This document shows, piece by piece, positions 17,501 to 26,804 of a stretch of 64,000 nt of DNA (position 1 is the first letter of the stretch; each line of letters opens with the position of its first letter). The notes beneath the pieces are model-generated. The model ran no database searches and was not told where the DNA came from. It was given only the letters and a program-made list of their open reading frames with translations. A program made the translations under genes and the position numbers. Origin of the DNA: a bacterium (GTDB lineage: Bacteria; Hydrothermota; UBA3073; JACQXS01; JAQTXJ01); contig JAQUPX010000001.1 of NCBI GenBank assembly GCA_028716385.1, positions 124,001-188,000 on the forward strand, in the 5' to 3' direction.

Positions 17501-17737
17501 GCATCAAGTGGAAGAGGGGATATACCCGGCTTCCCGGCGGCGTATGATTCAACTTATTGGGCGGGATTATACGATAATTATTTAAATGAGTCAGATGGAT
17601 ATCGCGAATTATTTGGATATACAAGCGCGAAAGATATGTATGATACACGGTTAGCATTATGGAAGAGATATTACGATAATCCGTATAATTTCAGCTCGCC
17701 AAGAATTATACAGGTAGGTTTGGAGTTTAAGTTCTGA
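14558..17737 (+). CDS. TonB-dependent outer-membrane receptor with carboxypeptidase-regulatory-like N-domain
   Basis: The 1059-residue protein starts at the ATG at 14558, which has GGGAGGTAAG upstream; an in-frame ATG at 14534 has none. Signal peptide, then a CarboxypepD_reg-like beta-sandwich (GKIKGRVTDATTGEAMPFANV), then the plug (GGLHIRGGRNDEVVYIVDG, FEAEYGKAMSGVVNIVTSEG), then a long beta-barrel ending in a terminal Phe (IIQVGLEFKF). It follows tonB directly, so ExbB-ExbD-TonB probably energise it. The substrate is unknown. No SusD-like partner follows; a large sorting-domain protein and a PorV-like barrel do, so a link to protein export is also possible. Confidence 0.9.
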   Translation: MVKRFIILSVLLVFTSTLFSQTTGKIKGRVTDATTGEAMPFANVYIEGTTMGAATNMDGEYVIMNVPVGACILVASVIGYANSKVNDVKISVNMTTTINFKLSTSVMKGEEVVVTAKRPVIERDMTSSGKRMSGKEITQTATKNYQEVVASQAGASETKGRSGGLHIRGGRNDEVVYIVDGINTTDPVNGQAGAIVDNNAISEMLLISGGFEAEYGKAMSGVVNIVTSEGSVKPSGTLKYTTDGIFPRSKNLLSNLLSRDTVQKTDTFAINSDAVFNQGNNFGYNDISFTYGGPVFKMKKFNFFTSLGYNGYSPSYLPHTDNMQQRGTFKLSYKINNKMKTTLSSNYGYTEGHGYSHYSSRGAWEEDVAFYNRGNSQINVKFNHSVNSKTFYNVNIGRFNTYTNSASQTEVEDNSFLGKVFGRHICRDYRDFREIGTGLPWVSLAYDSGWYNPKTKEWRTVNGVEWSEEKAWRCYYENVAKWGHTDVETGDWVWNGGLKATDIRDAYVSRYYQNTSYAVGKDSAALTSDDNIIYKIDDTTFIYSHRFNLGNYIDDVRKYISDTTGTFDADSFEPSGNLSMMRYNSDEWGMFSYYFDPRWSSRNTVRWTGNFQMTSQMNKYNEVKIGGELEKYELKYTSLAFINTNPYMDYYNKEPITAAGYISDKIEYEDMVLKLGIRADYFNPVDSFYIRLDSLQAGKEEVQAKYDFSPRFGISYAVSDKAVMYANYGHFFQPLNFADIYQNLDADITNGWPTIGNPNLPPQKEIMYETGFKYAMTPDFAVDISGYFKDIKTLLTTRSMTTVFKKKLASYTVYELYDFAVVKGFEIAFIKRSSEYLSGSLSYGYQQARGTGSSKGEAFELYQYSGSGAPPNREFPLEFDIPHTIKSNVNLYLPEGFGPGIMKVKILSDLNANVQFGYSTGAPYTPSDAKAGTGEIGSRRMPSIVTTDMRVDKGFLVGGKRLSMFMTVNNLFNVKNVLYVYASSGRGDIPGFPAAYDSTYWAGLYDNYLNESDGYRELFGYTSAKDMYDTRLALWKRYYDNPYNFSSPRIIQVGLEFKF

Positions 17738-17788
17738 TACAAAACACGGAAAAACACTGATGATGACACGGATGAAAAGAACATGGAA

Positions 17789-17885
17789 ATATTTGATATT
17801 TAATTTTTCCAGCAAAGCTGGATAAGTTGGTCTAATCCCGCCAGGGCGGGAAAGTCTAACTAATAATATTTGATTTAATTTTTAT
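17789..17885. repeat. GATATT-type repeat interrupted by two palindromes
   Basis: ATATTTGATATTTAATTTTT (from 17789) and ATATTTGATTTAATTTTT (from 17867) flank TCCAGCAAAGCTGGA (17808-17822) and TCCCGCCAGGGCGGGA (17836-17851). The palindromes appear to have inserted into an older AT-rich repeat. A CACGGAAAAACACTGATGA-type unit lies just before (17748-17777). Confidence 0.65.
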
Positions 17886-17898
17886 AAGAGGGGGTAGA

Positions 17899-20800
17899 AT
17901 GAGAAAGTATATAGGGTTAATATTAATAATAGGAGCGAGTCAGGTATTTGGTTTTCATCAGCCGACAGGCCAGTTAGCAACAGAGGGCAAACATAAGAAA
18001 AGCACAGGAACCAAAGGCAGCAAGAGCGAAGTGTGTAGCAAACCTGCCGATTGGTGGAAAGTGTATTGGACAGGGGTGGGAAATTTAACTGATTGGACAG
18101 TATCTAATACATTGCAGGGAGGTTTGTTTGCGCGATACCCCGGGGATGCAATAGGAAAATACGACGCATCGGATGCGCAGCACAACAGGGCACAGGGGTA
18201 TTATAATAATGCAGCAACGCGAGGAAGAACCGGGGAATATCCCGCAGGTTCGTATCAATACTACACTTATGAATGTGGGTTATGGGTAGGAGCAAAAAGA
18301 CGATTTCCCGGGGATAGCACATGGACAAGAGTTTTAGCGAGAGGCGCATATAGTTCGGATGTAGGTGCAATGTATGTCCCTGAATTAGAAGATGCCGGTG
18401 AAGCAGGTAATATAGGTGCAAAAGGATTGGTATTTAGCGACCAGATAATATCAAGCGGTGGACACGCACATGCCGGAAGTTTTGTATTTAAACAACCCGG
18501 ATTGGATAAAGAAAGTTATCAGGCGTTATGGCCGTTTGCGGATACATTAATAAACAGGAGACGGGTAGACCATAGTTTGGATTTGAATCCGGCAGAAGGA
18601 GATATCGTATCACAGGAAGACGTTTTTGCAGTAGCAGGAGACTGGATACCTGCCGAAGATGCAAGAGTGATATGGGTCGCTGACGCAGGACCTTACGATG
18701 GAGCAAAAGGGGCAGTAGGAGTAAGAATAGAGCAACGGACGTATTCGTGGAATTATGCATATAACGAAGCGTATATATATTTGAATTGGAAAATAAGAAA
18801 TATGACGGAAGATACCTTGAAAGATGTGTATTTGGGATATTTTATGGATAACGATATAGGGCAAGGAGAAAATGACCCGGCGGCAGGATGTAAAGACGAA
18901 TTAATCGGTTACGATACAAGCTATATAAGTGAATTTGGAAGAAGAATGGATTTGGGATATACTTTTGATATAGATGGAAAAGAACCGGGATGGACTACGC
19001 CGGCAGGTTATATAGGATGTGTAATGTGTGAAACACCGGGAAATAAGGGAATGACGGGATTTCAATATTGGCAGATAGTAGGAGAACCCGGCAATACAAT
19101 TGACCGACCGTTGCAGGACTCGGTAAAATACGAAGTTCTTTCTTGTAATTTCCCCGGAAGGCCGGCATATATGGCAGCAACTGTGCCAGAGGATATGAGG
19201 CAGTTGTCTTGTAGCGGTCCGACAACGACATTAGCGCCCGGGCAGGAAATAGAAATGACAGTGGCAGTTGTAAGCGCATATACATTAGGTGATTTGAAAA
19301 CAAGAGCAATGAATGCAATAAGACAGTTTAATATGGGATATATAGGATTTGCGCCACCACCCGCACCGGCATTATCAATAATTCCCGGTGATGAAAAAGT
19401 ATATTTATCATGGAGTGCGCTCCCGGAAAGCTATATAGACCCGATGGCAAAAATTCCGACATTTGAGGGTTACAGGGTATATAAGAGCGAGACCGGATTA
19501 AGCGATGCGTGGACATTATTAACGAGTTATGATGCAAGGAGCAGCAGCAAAGATACCGTTTTGGTCGGATATACACAGGGCCATTCAAAAGCAAGAATAA
19601 CGTTTGAAGGATATAGTGGAAGTACAACATATTATAAAGATTGTAGATATAAAATAACATTCCAGAATCAATATCAGTTTTCAATAATGGATATGGATAG
19701 CGGAAAAGGATATTATTATAATAATAGAGCCGATACAATGTCCGGTTATTATTATATAGTGGATTCTAATGGGGTTTATGCTACTGACCCCGGATATGTG
19801 TCAGGCGGATTGATATATATAGATGGGTTTTATGTAAAAATAAAGAATGGAACTGCACCTGAAGAACCGGGCGCGGATTTACATCCGGTAGCAGGAGATG
19901 AATTTACAATTTGGACATATAAGAGTAAGCCCGTAGGAAGTGAAAGTGGCATTCAACATTGCTATACGGATGACGAAGTAAATAATGGCAAGAAATATTA
20001 TTACTCGGTTAGTTCTTATAATAAACCGATGCCGGCAATGGGACTGGATTCTCTGGAAAGCGCAAAAACAGGGAAAAAATACTGGGCAATACCAATGGAA
20101 ACTCCTGCGAATTATCAGGGGGCGAAAGTAAGCGTGGCTCATACTAAAGGATTAGGCGATGCAAGCATAAACGTTAGCATTGCAAGACCGGATACTGTAA
20201 CCGGGGACAAATACAGAGTAGTGTTCTTAAAAGATATGGTAGATACAATGAGGGCAAAATACTGGAGACTTGAGAACGTAACAGATACTACGGTAGTATT
20301 GGATAGTTGCAAGTATTTCGAGTTGGACTCCCTGCCATTGTTTGACGGGTTGGATATAAAAATATCAAAAGTGATTTACAATGATGATGCGGCAACGACA
20401 GATTTGACAAACACCGGCTGGTCTGACACTACGAATTCAGGAACATATAAACAAAAGCTTAAAAGAAGTAATTGGGTTTTCACGCCAACATTCAACCAGT
20501 CCCCTTCATTATCCGTTAGAGAACCTTATTATGACTATAAGATTATTGTCTCCAAGGTTGGGGGTTTAGATACCGTTCCGTTTAAGATTATAAATACAAA
20601 TTATCCCGATAGTACTGTGCTATTTTGGTATTCAGATAATTCTCCTATAGATACTCTTAGTAATACGGATATGATTACCATATTTAAAAACCAGGCAGAC
20701 TACCAGGCCAAAAAATATAGCATTACTTTAACGGTCGATACTACACAAGTTGGCACTGTGGGGAAATCCATAAAACCTGATACCGGAGATGTTTATAAAT

Positions 20801-21243
20801 TAACAGTTCTCAACAGGGTTACGGTTAGGGATACTTTTGAGATAACAACTACCGCTTTTAATGCGGAAAAAGATACTTGTGAACTTGATAGCATTAGAGT
20901 GATGCCGAATCCGTATTTTATGAGAGCTACATGGGACAAAAACAAATATCAACATAAAATATGGTTCCAGGGAATACCCTCTAAATGCACAATTCGAATA
21001 TTTACAGTTGCGGGATTGCTTGTAAAAACTATTGACCATGACGAATTAACTTTCAGCGGGATGAGTACCAGAACAGAAGTCAGCGGTCCCGGAGCGCATG
21101 CATGGGATTTCACTTCAAAAGCAGTAAAAGAAGGAGAAGTGGGACCGATAGTAGCAAGCGGGTTATATATTTATCAGGTAACGGCAAAAGATAAAAAAGG
21201 TAAAGACATACAAAAAATAGGAAAGTTTGTAATAATAAAATAA
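17899..21243 (+). CDS. Large secreted protein with sorting domain, function unknown
   Basis: The 1114-residue protein has a signal peptide (MRKYIGLILIIGASQVFG) after a GAGGGGGT ribosome site. Its first ~470 residues are aromatic- and glycine-rich without a domain I recognise. A fibronectin III-like module begins near residue 487 (PGDEKVYLSWSALPESY), followed by more beta-rich sequence. A C-terminal sorting domain is at ~996-1114 (DSIRVMPNPYFMRATW, TIRIFTVAGLLVKTI, SGLYIYQVTAKD). Its place between a TonB-dependent receptor and a PorV-like barrel suggests that it is an exported partner of that envelope system; that role is inference. Confidence 0.75.
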   Translation: MRKYIGLILIIGASQVFGFHQPTGQLATEGKHKKSTGTKGSKSEVCSKPADWWKVYWTGVGNLTDWTVSNTLQGGLFARYPGDAIGKYDASDAQHNRAQGYYNNAATRGRTGEYPAGSYQYYTYECGLWVGAKRRFPGDSTWTRVLARGAYSSDVGAMYVPELEDAGEAGNIGAKGLVFSDQIISSGGHAHAGSFVFKQPGLDKESYQALWPFADTLINRRRVDHSLDLNPAEGDIVSQEDVFAVAGDWIPAEDARVIWVADAGPYDGAKGAVGVRIEQRTYSWNYAYNEAYIYLNWKIRNMTEDTLKDVYLGYFMDNDIGQGENDPAAGCKDELIGYDTSYISEFGRRMDLGYTFDIDGKEPGWTTPAGYIGCVMCETPGNKGMTGFQYWQIVGEPGNTIDRPLQDSVKYEVLSCNFPGRPAYMAATVPEDMRQLSCSGPTTTLAPGQEIEMTVAVVSAYTLGDLKTRAMNAIRQFNMGYIGFAPPPAPALSIIPGDEKVYLSWSALPESYIDPMAKIPTFEGYRVYKSETGLSDAWTLLTSYDARSSSKDTVLVGYTQGHSKARITFEGYSGSTTYYKDCRYKITFQNQYQFSIMDMDSGKGYYYNNRADTMSGYYYIVDSNGVYATDPGYVSGGLIYIDGFYVKIKNGTAPEEPGADLHPVAGDEFTIWTYKSKPVGSESGIQHCYTDDEVNNGKKYYYSVSSYNKPMPAMGLDSLESAKTGKKYWAIPMETPANYQGAKVSVAHTKGLGDASINVSIARPDTVTGDKYRVVFLKDMVDTMRAKYWRLENVTDTTVVLDSCKYFELDSLPLFDGLDIKISKVIYNDDAATTDLTNTGWSDTTNSGTYKQKLKRSNWVFTPTFNQSPSLSVREPYYDYKIIVSKVGGLDTVPFKIINTNYPDSTVLFWYSDNSPIDTLSNTDMITIFKNQADYQAKKYSITLTVDTTQVGTVGKSIKPDTGDVYKLTVLNRVTVRDTFEITTTAFNAEKDTCELDSIRVMPNPYFMRATWDKNKYQHKIWFQGIPSKCTIRIFTVAGLLVKTIDHDELTFSGMSTRTEVSGPGAHAWDFTSKAVKEGEVGPIVASGLYIYQVTAKDKKGKDIQKIGKFVIIK

Positions 21244-21263
21244 AATTGAAGTAAATTATTTTC

Positions 21264-21278
21264 CCCGCGTAATGCGGG
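21264..21278. repeat. GC-rich palindrome
   Basis: CCCGC-GTAAT-GCGGG, just before the ribosome site of the next gene. Confidence 0.6.
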
Positions 21279-21300
21279 ATAATATTAAGAGGGAGGAAGA

Positions 21301-23115
21301 ATGAGAATACAGTTTAAGAAGGGGGCAATTGCTTGTTTTATAGTAGCAAGTTGTATAATTGGCATTTCGGGATGCAGGAAGAATAATGCGCCGAATGCGC
21401 CTACGATGCCGGCGACAAGTTCTTATGCGAGTATAGATACAAGCTGGGTTGATTCTACCGCTTATTTCTACACATCCGCAAAAGACCCGGAAAAAGAAGA
21501 TATTTCTTACCAGTTTAACTGGGGAGATGGAACAATTTCGGAATGGAGTGCTTTTATGAAATCCGGGGACCTTATAACAATAGGACATAAATATTCTCAG
21601 GCGGATACTTATGTCGTAAAAGTAAAGTCAAAAGATATTCATAAAAATGAATCTGACTGGTCGCAAACCCTTACGCTGAAAATACTTACAAAATCAGCGG
21701 CGCCGGAAAGTGTGACAATAACATCCGTTATAGATTCCAGTTCCATTAATACCAAACTGTCCTTTTCTGTTCGTGCATTTGACCCTGAAAATGATAGGGT
21801 AACTTTTATGTGCAAATGGAGTCCAACAGACTCAAGCTGGGATACAACTACTGCAGCAAGTGGTTCAACGATAACTTTAACACATATATATCAAGAAGTT
21901 GGAGTTTTTGAAATTAAAGCTAAAGCGAAAGATAAACAGGGAAGCGTGTCAACATGGTCATTACCTTTCACAGTAACAATAACGCCACCGGGAAAGCCAG
22001 TCAAGCCGGATGTCCCGACACAAAGCGCTTACCCTGAAAAATTTATACATACTCCTTATATGTTTTACGATCAAGTACCGGGAGAGAAAAGACCTCTTGT
22101 TGTTCGATTTAACTGGGGAAATGATTCCTCGTTAAGTGTTGTAGGTGCAAATTATTCGGATAAAGATACTTCATATGAATATGCATCCCTTCCTAACGCA
22201 TACACAACTATAGGCGTTTTTAATATAACGACTAATGTGGTTGATGACTGGGGGCAGTATTCCGATACAAGCGCTCCTCTTACGATAACAATATCGGACA
22301 ATTTTGTTGGTTCCTGGGATACGGATACCTGTCTGGGAATGGCAATTTATAAAGATACGTTGTGGGTAGTGGATTGGGCTAATCATCAAATAAAGATGTT
22401 TAATACTGCAGGTGATTTGTTAGGCGTAATAGGCGCAAATGTTTTGAAAGCGCCTAAATATGTGGCAGTAGATTCCGGTTGTGTGTATGTAACGGATGCA
22501 TCAACGGCATTTGACGAAATTCACAAAGTATATGTATTTAATAAAAATGGGACACTAAAAACCTCATTCGGGGGTAAAGGCTCAGGCGAAGGCAGTGAAG
22601 GAAGATTTTATTATCCTACAGGTATAGCAGTAGATACAGGGTTTATATATGTTGTAGATTCGTTTAACAAAAGGATACAGAAATTTACAAAAGATACTGC
22701 TTATGTTAGCAAATGGGCATTACCTGCAGAGGCGATGGGGATGAAAATATACGACGACGAATTGTACGTTGCTCTGCATAAGGGAGATTTGGTCGAGGTA
22801 TTCAATACGGAAGGGACAAAACTAGGAGATATTGGTTATACTCCGGTAAATGAGCTTGATGAAGATGGTTGTTTGTCTGTTCCTTGCGATGTTGCAGTTA
22901 CTGCAGACGCAGTTTATGTGATAGAAGCAAGTCATAAATCCAATAATAACCGTGTGCAAAAATTTGATAAAGCAGGCAATTTTGTTAACAGGTGGGGTGA
23001 AAAAGGAATTGCTAATGGGCAGTTTAAGTTTGCACAGGGAATAGCAGTAGATAATGCCGGTAATATTTATATTATTGATACAGGAAATTGTAGAATACAA
23101 GAGTTCAGACCTTAA
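21301..23115 (+). CDS. PKD/NHL-repeat lipoprotein
   Basis: The 604-residue lipoprotein (signal ending in IIGISGC) has three PKD-like beta modules at ~45-340. The first two have ISYQFNWGDGTISEW and VTFMCKWSPTDSSWDT; the third has RPLVVRFNWGNDSS. A C-terminal NHL-type beta-propeller follows from ~340, with repeated units such as FYYPTGIAVDTGFIYVVDSF and QFKFAQGIAVDNAGNIYIID. Such proteins bind proteins or polysaccharide at the cell surface. It is preceded by AGAGGGAGGAAGA and lies in the receptor-to-PorV block. Confidence 0.85.
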   Translation: MRIQFKKGAIACFIVASCIIGISGCRKNNAPNAPTMPATSSYASIDTSWVDSTAYFYTSAKDPEKEDISYQFNWGDGTISEWSAFMKSGDLITIGHKYSQADTYVVKVKSKDIHKNESDWSQTLTLKILTKSAAPESVTITSVIDSSSINTKLSFSVRAFDPENDRVTFMCKWSPTDSSWDTTTAASGSTITLTHIYQEVGVFEIKAKAKDKQGSVSTWSLPFTVTITPPGKPVKPDVPTQSAYPEKFIHTPYMFYDQVPGEKRPLVVRFNWGNDSSLSVVGANYSDKDTSYEYASLPNAYTTIGVFNITTNVVDDWGQYSDTSAPLTITISDNFVGSWDTDTCLGMAIYKDTLWVVDWANHQIKMFNTAGDLLGVIGANVLKAPKYVAVDSGCVYVTDASTAFDEIHKVYVFNKNGTLKTSFGGKGSGEGSEGRFYYPTGIAVDTGFIYVVDSFNKRIQKFTKDTAYVSKWALPAEAMGMKIYDDELYVALHKGDLVEVFNTEGTKLGDIGYTPVNELDEDGCLSVPCDVAVTADAVYVIEASHKSNNNRVQKFDKAGNFVNRWGEKGIANGQFKFAQGIAVDNAGNIYIIDTGNCRIQEFRP

Positions 23116-23118
23116 AAT

Positions 23119-23142
23119 GGAACATCCCGCCTTGGCGGTGAT
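23119..23142. repeat. GGAACATC-CCGCCTTGGCGG-TGAT repeat
   Basis: This is an extended form of the palindrome with a GGAACATC left flank and TGAT right flank. Close relatives lie at 51948-51971 and 55998-56030, both within coding regions. GGAACATCCCG recurs at 63924. Confidence 0.75.
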
Positions 23143-23194
23143 AAAAAAACATTAAAGTAGAAAAAAATATATCTGTATGAGTGAAGGAGGCAGA

Positions 23195-24277
23195 ATGAAA
23201 AAGTTTATTTTTCCTATAATAGTATTATTATCTATTCCTATTGCAAGTTTTGGGTTCAGGCTTGGTGGATGCAGCGCGCCTTTCTTAACGATTGGCGGTG
23301 GAACGAGAGCTCTTGCGCTTGGAGGAGCTTATTCTGCATTTGCAGAAGGAATCGAGGCTATTTACTGGAATCCGGCGGGTATTGCCAAGCTCCATAATAT
23401 AGGCGCGGATTTTGTTTATGCGAATCTGTTCCCCGGCTCGGGTATGAGCGTGAATAACATAGCGATTACTGTGCCTGCAGGAGACGGAACAATTGGTGTT
23501 AGCACAGTCTCTTTGTTGTCAGGGGATATGTTATACGAGCCCGATATCGTGCAAACATCTCTCCCGTTGTATTTTTCCGCGAACAGCTTTGCAATAGGTG
23601 TTTCATACGCAAGAAGAATGACGGATAAATTTAATTCGGGTATGACTTTTAAAATTGTAAATCAATATGCGTATAATATGTCTGTTTCTGCTCCTGGATG
23701 GGCTTGCGATGTCGGGGGGACGTATAATACTAAAATTAAGACTCTAAAACTTGGTTTTGTCGACTTAAGCGATTTGCGCTTTGGGTTTATGATTCAGAAT
23801 TTTGGTCCTGACGTTGCGTTCAGCGGAGAGAGGCTTAGATTTTATTATACTTATGATGATACTATGCAATCCTCTGATATTCCTGCTATATGGTTGCCTA
23901 CCAAAGACCCGTTACCTTTAAGTTTTCAATTCGGGATTGCCGTTAATGCTTTGAATACTAAGGATTATAGAATTACTTTAATGAGCGACCTTGTCAATGT
24001 TCTTGACCAGCCCACTACTTTTGGAGTTGGAGTGGAAGCTTCTATAAGTGATAAGTATTTTGCCCGTGTCGGATATACCGGAAAAAATAATATATGGGAT
24101 GGGAATACCGAAGATACTTTTATCGGAAGAGCCATAGAAAGATTTAATGAGGGGTATACTGCGGGTTTTGGCATAGTTAATAAATTGGCAACAAAAGATA
24201 TAACGGTTGATTACACCTACCAATCACATAAATATTTACACGGAATTCATAGAATAGGAGTTGGGTTTAGTTTATAA
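23195..24277 (+). CDS. PorV/PorQ-like outer-membrane protein (UPF0164)
   Basis: The 360-residue protein has a signal peptide (MKKFIFPIIVLLSIPIASFG) and then a FadL-like barrel whose start is typical of the PorV/UPF0164 family (GGTRALALGGAYSAFAEGIEAIYWNPAGIA). Its C-terminus is YLHGIHRIGVGFSL. In Bacteroidota PorV is the shuttle that carries sorting-domain proteins of the type IX system. The many sorting-domain proteins in this window make a similar role plausible but unproven. I start at the ATG at 23195 because GAAGGAGG precedes it; an upstream ATG at 23177 lacks a site. Confidence 0.85.
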   Translation: MKKFIFPIIVLLSIPIASFGFRLGGCSAPFLTIGGGTRALALGGAYSAFAEGIEAIYWNPAGIAKLHNIGADFVYANLFPGSGMSVNNIAITVPAGDGTIGVSTVSLLSGDMLYEPDIVQTSLPLYFSANSFAIGVSYARRMTDKFNSGMTFKIVNQYAYNMSVSAPGWACDVGGTYNTKIKTLKLGFVDLSDLRFGFMIQNFGPDVAFSGERLRFYYTYDDTMQSSDIPAIWLPTKDPLPLSFQFGIAVNALNTKDYRITLMSDLVNVLDQPTTFGVGVEASISDKYFARVGYTGKNNIWDGNTEDTFIGRAIERFNEGYTAGFGIVNKLATKDITVDYTYQSHKYLHGIHRIGVGFSL

Positions 24278-24283
24278 ATGGAA

Positions 24284-24299
24284 TCCCGCCTTGGCGGGA
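24284..24299. repeat. GC-rich palindrome after the PorV-like gene
   Basis: TCCCGCCTTGGCGGGA, seven bases past the stop. It might act as an RNA hairpin, but no T-run follows. Confidence 0.7.
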
Positions 24300-24447
24300 G
24301 CAAAGGTTGAGTAAAATTATGAAAGGAGGTGAGAGGCTAATAATAAAAGGTTTTGGTAATAAAGAAAAGAAAAATACTTGTTCGCTGCTTAAAGCGGATT
24401 TGTGTGGCAGACATTGTGTCTGTCTTAATAATTAAGGGAGGTGCAAG

Positions 24448-26697
24448 ATGTATAATTTAGTAAGAGTTGCATTGTTATTTTTAGTTTTAACTCCTTTGAG
24501 AAGTATGGCCATAGATTGGTCAGCATGGACACCGGTTGATACGAATACAGGCATAAGTTATAATGCCTTTGCTTCAAAAATCCCGTGTTCTCGAAACATG
24601 TCTATGGTATGGACTAAGTCGGTTTTGGATGATGGGCTCTGGAACGGTCACGTAATATATAAAACTTCTCAAGATGGTGGAAACACGTGGGGAAGCAATA
24701 TTGATATTATGAATTTAATTCCAAAACCCAGGCCGCACTATAATGACATTCCAAGCTTAAGAAGCACGGTCGGGAATACTTATGGGATATATGATTCTCA
24801 GGAAAACATTCACATTGTAACGGATGTAAGCTTAGGAACTTCAACAGACGGTTCTTATTACCCTGCAATGTGCTGTGCTTTATTGCATTATTCTTCGGAA
24901 TATGATTCTGTTTATATAATTTCTTATCATTCATATCCTTACCCGGACCCAAATTTTTTCAAGTGGATGCCTGCCAGTGGTGGCAGCTGGAGCGATGTTT
25001 TATACCCATATTATGGGGGAATTCAGGCAAAACCGGTTATCTCCGAAGACCCGATTACAAAAATTCTTTATGTTATATGGGTTGAATTCCCGGTTGATAC
25101 TTATGGCGTAGCTGGTTATGAAGCAGGTGAAATATATGCTTCTTATTCCCTTGATAGAGGTAGGAACTGGGCACCTAAGATGAACTTAACTATGACGCCC
25201 GGTGATTGCGAAGTTTTTGCAACAATGTCTCCTATAGTTAATGACACTTTGCATTTTATGTATGAATTGGATATGAGCGGGTACGACGATATCTATAAAA
25301 CGGCACTTGACCCGAACAAAAACCCTTTCATAAGAGTAAATCAACCTATTAAAAGAGGGGACGTATCTGTGCTTTCAATAAATGGTCCGACAGATGAACC
25401 CGACTCTTTAACCGCAGGGGACATAGTTATTCCTAACGCTACTTATAAAAACAACGGTACAGAATCTGTTGAATTCCAGGCAAGATTTGAGCTGAATAGG
25501 GTGCTTCTTTTTGACCTGGGAGACTCTGTTACCCCGGAATCACTGGTTACTCCGTCAATAATATACTATGATGTTAAAAACGTAACTATCCCTGCAGGCG
25601 ATACGTTGCAAGTAGCATTCAAACCATGGACAGTAATGGGTGACAGCGGAGCACAAGTTAACGGTTACTATGAAGTATATGCTACTATGTTAATAGATAC
25701 CGTGCTGGATAATAATTATATGGACACTACTTTTGTTGTGAAACCAGTTGCTAAAAAATCTTACACTAATGTTTCGTCAATAAGAGTAAATTCTTATCCC
25801 GCACTACGTATTCCGGATGCCAGAGATAGGAATATTAATTCTGGTATATCCGATGGGATTTATAACAAATTTAAGGCTGTTAGCGGAGACACTTTTGGTT
25901 GTTCTCAGTATGACAGACAATGGAATAAGGCGCCAATGAGACTTATTATATGGGACCCGAGGAATAATTTTACCCATACTCTATGGATGAAAGAACTTAC
26001 TACCGGAGGGGTATTACGCCATATGTTTTATAACTGTAATGAAGGTTCCGGATGGACATGGCCCGGTCTTGATGGCGGAGCGCCTGTTCAATCGAGCGCC
26101 AGAGATGGGTATGGTTGTATGGACTTAGATACTGCAGGAAGTGCGGTTGTTGTTATGCATAAACTTGTAGGCACCCGTCTCCAAAGTTGTGTTTACGGAG
26201 ATGCCATTCCCGGAATGGGAGCATTTATGCCGATAAAAGAATTATCTAACGCGCCCGGTGATTCACAGACTATATGGCCGGTTGTTGCAGTTGATGGAGC
26301 AGGAGATATGATTGTGCTTGCATATGCAGATACTACAATCAATCAGCCTATGAATATGAATCAATTATGGTATTCTTCTTATAGAGTGGGAGTAGAAGAG
26401 GCTAATTCTGCACCTAAGATTTTTACCGTATCTTCTACTTATCCAAACCCGGCGAAGAATGGTATTGCGAGCATAAAATACTCTTTGCCTAACGCATCAA
26501 ATGTTGCCGTTAAAGTATATGATATTACGGGTAAACTTGTAAATACTCTTGTTAACGAAAGCCGTAAGGCAGGGGCTTATACTACAACCTGGAATGGCAA
26601 GAATGCGAAAGGAAACAAAGCATCTACAGGTCTTTATTTCTATAGAGTAGAAGCTTGTTCTAAGATTGAAACGCGAAAAATAGTGCTTGTTAAATAG
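24448..26697 (+). CDS. Sialidase-fold-like sorting-domain protein, tandem copy 1
   Basis: The 749-residue secreted protein has a signal peptide (MYNLVRVALLFLVLTPLRSMA). It has Asp-box-like motifs (SQDGGNTWGS near residue 80, SLDRGRNWAP near 240) of the sialidase-type beta-propeller and a CARDB-like beta module at ~325-430 (GDVSVLSINGPTDEPDS). More propeller-like sequence and a sorting domain (STYPNPAKNGIASIKYSL, VYDITGKLVNTLVNES, TGLYFYRVEACSK) follow. Catalytic sialidase residues were not recognised. It is a close paralogue of the next gene. GGGAGGTG precedes the ATG. Confidence 0.78.
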   Translation: MYNLVRVALLFLVLTPLRSMAIDWSAWTPVDTNTGISYNAFASKIPCSRNMSMVWTKSVLDDGLWNGHVIYKTSQDGGNTWGSNIDIMNLIPKPRPHYNDIPSLRSTVGNTYGIYDSQENIHIVTDVSLGTSTDGSYYPAMCCALLHYSSEYDSVYIISYHSYPYPDPNFFKWMPASGGSWSDVLYPYYGGIQAKPVISEDPITKILYVIWVEFPVDTYGVAGYEAGEIYASYSLDRGRNWAPKMNLTMTPGDCEVFATMSPIVNDTLHFMYELDMSGYDDIYKTALDPNKNPFIRVNQPIKRGDVSVLSINGPTDEPDSLTAGDIVIPNATYKNNGTESVEFQARFELNRVLLFDLGDSVTPESLVTPSIIYYDVKNVTIPAGDTLQVAFKPWTVMGDSGAQVNGYYEVYATMLIDTVLDNNYMDTTFVVKPVAKKSYTNVSSIRVNSYPALRIPDARDRNINSGISDGIYNKFKAVSGDTFGCSQYDRQWNKAPMRLIIWDPRNNFTHTLWMKELTTGGVLRHMFYNCNEGSGWTWPGLDGGAPVQSSARDGYGCMDLDTAGSAVVVMHKLVGTRLQSCVYGDAIPGMGAFMPIKELSNAPGDSQTIWPVVAVDGAGDMIVLAYADTTINQPMNMNQLWYSSYRVGVEEANSAPKIFTVSSTYPNPAKNGIASIKYSLPNASNVAVKVYDITGKLVNTLVNESRKAGAYTTTWNGKNAKGNKASTGLYFYRVEACSKIETRKIVLVK

Positions 26698-26714
26698 TTG
26701 AATTGTTAGCTGAA

Positions 26715-26748
26715 ATAAAGGGGGCAGGGATTATCTCTGCCCCTTTAT
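26715..26748 (+). terminator. Rho-independent-type terminator
   Basis: A stem pairs ATAAAGGGG(G)CAG with CTGCCCCTTTAT around a GGATTATCT-type loop. It lies 17 bases past the stop of the upstream paralogue. The T-run is short (CTTTATATTT). Confidence 0.7.
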
Positions 26749-26804
26749 ATTTAAGATAAATTAATTTAATAGATTTGTTGTTTTAATATATAGTAGGTTT
26801 AAAA

